From JAAYXE01 sp964391195 (GTDB taxonomy: Bacteria; Chloroflexota; Anaerolineae; Anaerolineales; UBA4823), in contig CAYMLG010000001.1 of the NCBI GenBank assembly GCA_964391195.1, forward strand, positions 149,478-213,477: a stretch of DNA of 64,000 bases, given 5' to 3'. A program made the translations under genes and the position numbers. Positions 61,435-64,000 of this stretch are shown in pieces; within the stretch, counting starts at the first letter, position 1, and the number at the start of each line of letters is the position of its first letter. Under the pieces are notes generated by a model. It was not told where the DNA came from and made no database searches. It saw only the letters and a program-made list of their open reading frames with translations.

Positions 61435-63954
61435 ATGTGCAGACAAGTGGATCTTCCAAGTCCGCAGGTAAAATCTGGAATTGGTAGACCAGATATACTG
61501 AGGCGCTGGCTTAGATCCTGGGTGTTGAAACCAGGTCTCAAGTCGAAGCTCCTGATTCTTGTAACCTGCGCCTCGTTGTTCACCATCCTGATCTCCTCCG
61601 CGCTTCTGTATAGCTTCCACCGCCGGCAAATCATCAACAATGCCTATTCCACGGCCGAGGTGATGGGCAGCGGTATTCAGGCCAGCCTGCATCATGCCAT
61701 GTTGAACGGCGACTGGCTGATGGTGAACGAAGTTGTTCAAGCTGTAACCGCAGAGAATGAGATCAACGCGCTGCGCATATTGGATGTGCAGGGCTTCGTG
61801 GGTGTGAGCTCCGTGCCTGGTGAAGCCGGCCAGCGGTTCAGTATGCAAAGCCAGATCTGCCAAAGCTGCCACGCCGCTGGAGTTCCGGCAAATGACAGCC
61901 AAATTCTATCCAGCCTGCATACCGGTCGCCAGGCTCTGCTCAATGTCCGCCTCATTGAAAACCAGCCGGAATGCCATGCCTGTCACTCTGCTCAGCAGGC
62001 GGTCTTGGGCTTGCTGATGCTGGAGATGCCTCTGGACGATTTGACCGGTCAGTTATCGGCGAATTTCTGGCGCAGCGCGCTGCTGGCGCTAGCAACATTC
62101 ATCATGCTCGTCGGTATCCTCGTGCCGGTAATCAACCGGTACGTGATCCAGCCAGTAGAAGCATTGTCAAAAGGTGTGGAAGAGGTCGGGTCCGGAAACC
62201 TGGATTATTTGGTCCAGGTTGCGCAGGCAGATGAATTAGGAGATTTGGCGGATTCATTCAACGACATGCGCCGCCAGCTAAAAACCGCCCAGGACAGGAT
62301 GAAAAGAAGAGAGCAGGATCTTGCCATCCTGAACGAGGTGGGCCGGGCGGTCACCCAACTGCGCGATCTGCAAGAAATCCTGGATTTCACCCTTAATCTG
62401 GTGATGGAAAGGTTCGATGCAGAATCCGGCCTGATCAATCTATGGGATGAGGCCGAGAAGCGCCTTGATCTTCGCGCCTCCAAAGGGCTGACTCCTGAAC
62501 AGATCGAAACGATTAGCGAACGCCGGCGCTCTGGTTATGACATCAGCCATCAAGTGGCGGTGAGCGGAAAGGAAGTTTTCGTCCCCAATATGGCGCTGGA
62601 CCGCCGGTTTATCGGTATCTGGGATCCACTAGAAGGTCGTTCTTACATCAACCTGCCTTTGATGTCCCGAGGGATTGTGGTTGGCGTAATGGCGGTGATT
62701 ACCTCGGTCGGGCAGTCCTTCACTCATGCAGAGGTTGATTTCCTCAAATCTGTCGGCCGGGAGGTCGGTATTGCCATCGACAATGCGCTGCTGCTGGCCC
62801 GCTATCAACAGCGGGAACAACAGGCGATTACCTTGCATGAACTGGGTACGAAGATCTCTGCTTCGCTGGCGTTGAGCGATGTCCTCAATGCGGTAGCCGA
62901 GTCTGCTCGAGAACTCCTCAATGCGGATATCGGCCTGGTTGGGATGCTGGATGAGGTTTCTCAAGAGATTGTAATCCGCTCAGCGGCCGGACCTCAAGCG
63001 GAAGCGTTGAAAGGTGAGCGCATCCGGGTTGCCGCCGGCGAGCCCGCCGGTGTTCTCGCCAAAGGTCAGCCCTATTTGATCGAGGCCTACGTTCCCGGAC
63101 AGCCGCTGCTCCACGATCTGGACTCGTATACCGGTGAACAGATCGCTTCGTTTCTGGCAGTGCCGCTGCAGCGTGGTGAGCGCTTCCTGGGATTAGTTGA
63201 GGTGATGGCCTTCCAGCCCCGGCGTTTCCTGGCAGATGATGCCCAGCTTCTGATGCGCTTAGCCCATCAAGTGGTTGTTTCTATAGAAAACGCTCAGTTG
63301 TACCGCCAGCTTCGCTCCATGGCAACCCTTGAAGAGCGAGACCGCCTGGCGCGCGAAATGCACGACCACCTGGCTCAGACCTTGGGCTATCTGAACGTTA
63401 AAGCCTTGATGACCGGCGACCTGGTTTCCAGGCGTGAGTATCACCTGGCCTTGGAAAGCCTGGATGAATTGAAGCGCGCAGCCAAAATCGCTTACACAGA
63501 CGTGCGCGAGGCGATTTTCAATCTGCGTACCACTGTCTCGGCGGGCAGCAGTTTGTTGGCTTCTTTGCAGGAGTATCTGACCCAGTACGGTAGGCACTAT
63601 GGCCTGGACGCGCATCTGGTGATCGAAAACGATGACACAGACGAATTTTCTCCTGAGGTTACCGGCCAACTCCTGCACATTATCCAGGAAGCTCTGACCA
63701 ATGTGCGCAAGCACTCGGATGCCTCCCTCGTCTTGGTGCGGTATGACCAGAGCGGCACCCAGGTGCGCGTTACCATCGAGGATAACGGCCAGGGGTTTGT
63801 CCCAGAGGAAGTCTCCGATGAAGGACACCAGCACGTGGGGTTGAATGTCATGCGCGAACGGGCGGAGAGCATTGGCGGGACCCTGGTTCTTGATTCACAG
63901 TTAGGTCAGGGCACGAAAGTTATCGTTACTGCCCCCACGATAATCGAGGAGTGA
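61435..63954 (+). CDS. Sensor histidine kinase with diheme c-type extracytoplasmic domain
   Basis: The protein is 839 residues. TM1 (about 38-60) and TM2 (about 213-237) flank a sensor domain of about 150 residues holding two haem-c attachment motifs, C142-QS-C145-H146 and C180-HA-C183-H184. A HAMP domain (about 232-290), a coiled-coil, two GAF domains (about 310-455 and 470-620) and a HisKA_3/HATPase NarX-like kinase follow. H643 in REMHDHLAQTLG is the phosphoacceptor, HIIQEALTNVRKHS holds the N box, and DNGQGF and GLNVMRERAESIGG are the G boxes. A LuxR-type regulator starts 3 bases after the stop. Redox, NO or other gas sensing is inferred. Confidence 0.9.
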   Translation: MCRQVDLPSPQVKSGIGRPDILRRWLRSWVLKPGLKSKLLILVTCASLFTILISSALLYSFHRRQIINNAYSTAEVMGSGIQASLHHAMLNGDWLMVNEVVQAVTAENEINALRILDVQGFVGVSSVPGEAGQRFSMQSQICQSCHAAGVPANDSQILSSLHTGRQALLNVRLIENQPECHACHSAQQAVLGLLMLEMPLDDLTGQLSANFWRSALLALATFIMLVGILVPVINRYVIQPVEALSKGVEEVGSGNLDYLVQVAQADELGDLADSFNDMRRQLKTAQDRMKRREQDLAILNEVGRAVTQLRDLQEILDFTLNLVMERFDAESGLINLWDEAEKRLDLRASKGLTPEQIETISERRRSGYDISHQVAVSGKEVFVPNMALDRRFIGIWDPLEGRSYINLPLMSRGIVVGVMAVITSVGQSFTHAEVDFLKSVGREVGIAIDNALLLARYQQREQQAITLHELGTKISASLALSDVLNAVAESARELLNADIGLVGMLDEVSQEIVIRSAAGPQAEALKGERIRVAAGEPAGVLAKGQPYLIEAYVPGQPLLHDLDSYTGEQIASFLAVPLQRGERFLGLVEVMAFQPRRFLADDAQLLMRLAHQVVVSIENAQLYRQLRSMATLEERDRLAREMHDHLAQTLGYLNVKALMTGDLVSRREYHLALESLDELKRAAKIAYTDVREAIFNLRTTVSAGSSLLASLQEYLTQYGRHYGLDAHLVIENDDTDEFSPEVTGQLLHIIQEALTNVRKHSDASLVLVRYDQSGTQVRVTIEDNGQGFVPEEVSDEGHQHVGLNVMRERAESIGGTLVLDSQLGQGTKVIVTAPTIIEE

Positions 63955-63957
63955 AGC

Positions 63958-64000
63958 ATGCTGCGTATTTTATTGGTCGATGACCATATTCTGTTTCGTA
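63958..64000 (+). CDS. Response regulator, N-terminal fragment (runs off the window)
   Basis: The ATG at 63958 is preceded by GAGGAG and lies 3 bases after the kinase stop. The visible product, MLRILLVDDHILFR, is the start of a NarL/LuxR-type receiver domain, with the acidic pair in VDDH. It is the likely partner of the adjacent haem-c sensor kinase. Confidence 0.85.
   Translation, partial: MLRILLVDDHILFR

Overview
The window looks like a scaffold from a member of the Chloroflexota, most probably class Anaerolineae. The reasons are the moderately high GC, the many lipoproteins with Thr/Pro-rich linkers, fused SH3, FHA and PP2C modules, multiple peptide and nucleoside importers with family-5 and BMP binding proteins, and the mixture of SD-led and apparently leaderless genes. 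This is inferred from gene content; no marker gene was compared. Three 100-N gaps are present. Two are flanked by the same 55 bases on both sides, so they are scaffolding artefacts that can be closed by removing 155 bases. The third has no flanking repeat and is a real gap.

Layout. 1-4.6 kb: TCA-cycle genes (end of icd, then sdhC-sdhD, a terminator, and sdhA-sdhB) and tRNA-Arg(CCU). 4.8-6.7 kb, minus strand: mobA and a class V aminotransferase (cysteine desulfurase-like). 6.9-9.0 kb: a stand-alone AmmeMemoRadiSam-type radical SAM gene and a convergent CelD/FemAB-like acetyltransferase. 9.2-16.3 kb: a signalling cluster with a predicted catalytically dead PP2C-like/beta-propeller membrane protein on the plus strand. 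It faces a VWA-FHA membrane protein, an intact membrane-anchored PP2C phosphatase and a multi-pass membrane protein on the minus strand. 16.3-18.5 kb: purine salvage (xpt-guaA). 18.8-22.8 kb: maf, a class B penicillin-binding protein and rsgA.

22.9-32.1 kb: a first peptide/nickel-type ABC operon (two ATPases, binding lipoprotein, two permeases, a double-SH3 lipoprotein) behind a perfect consensus promoter and a 0.3-kb leader, followed by a propeller-like lipoprotein. 32.2-35.1 kb: a zinc/cobalt-type ArsR repressor with a P1B-4-type ATPase, again behind a perfect consensus promoter with an overlapping operator-like palindrome. 35.3-38.1 kb: an ECF sigma factor, a small coupled ORF and a family-5 binding lipoprotein. 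38.1-45.4 kb: a second peptide ABC operon that contains an unrecognised membrane-anchored protein.

45.6-50.2 kb: a response regulator with an extra C-terminal domain, tRNA-Gln(UUG), glmU, a CorC/HlyC-type CBS protein and cdd. 50.2-57.6 kb: a DUF389-SH3 membrane protein, a BMP-like lipoprotein and a complete BMP-type nucleoside ABC importer. 57.8-59.9 kb: a P1B ATPase with CSC instead of CPC. 60.3-64 kb: an Mrp/ApbC-type ATPase, then a histidine kinase with two CxxCH haem-c motifs in its extracytoplasmic sensor and the start of its response regulator.

Functionally the region is dominated by nutrient uptake (peptides, nucleosides), nucleotide salvage that would use those nucleosides (cdd, xpt, guaA), envelope building (glmU, PBP, maf), metal homeostasis and signalling. 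No CRISPR array, prophage or insertion sequence was seen. The most unusual items are the haem-c sensor kinase, the pseudo-PP2C/propeller protein beside an active PP2C and FHA protein, the CSC-type ATPase, the sigma factor coupled to a binding protein, and the set of genes whose -10 box sits only 6-9 bases before the start codon.
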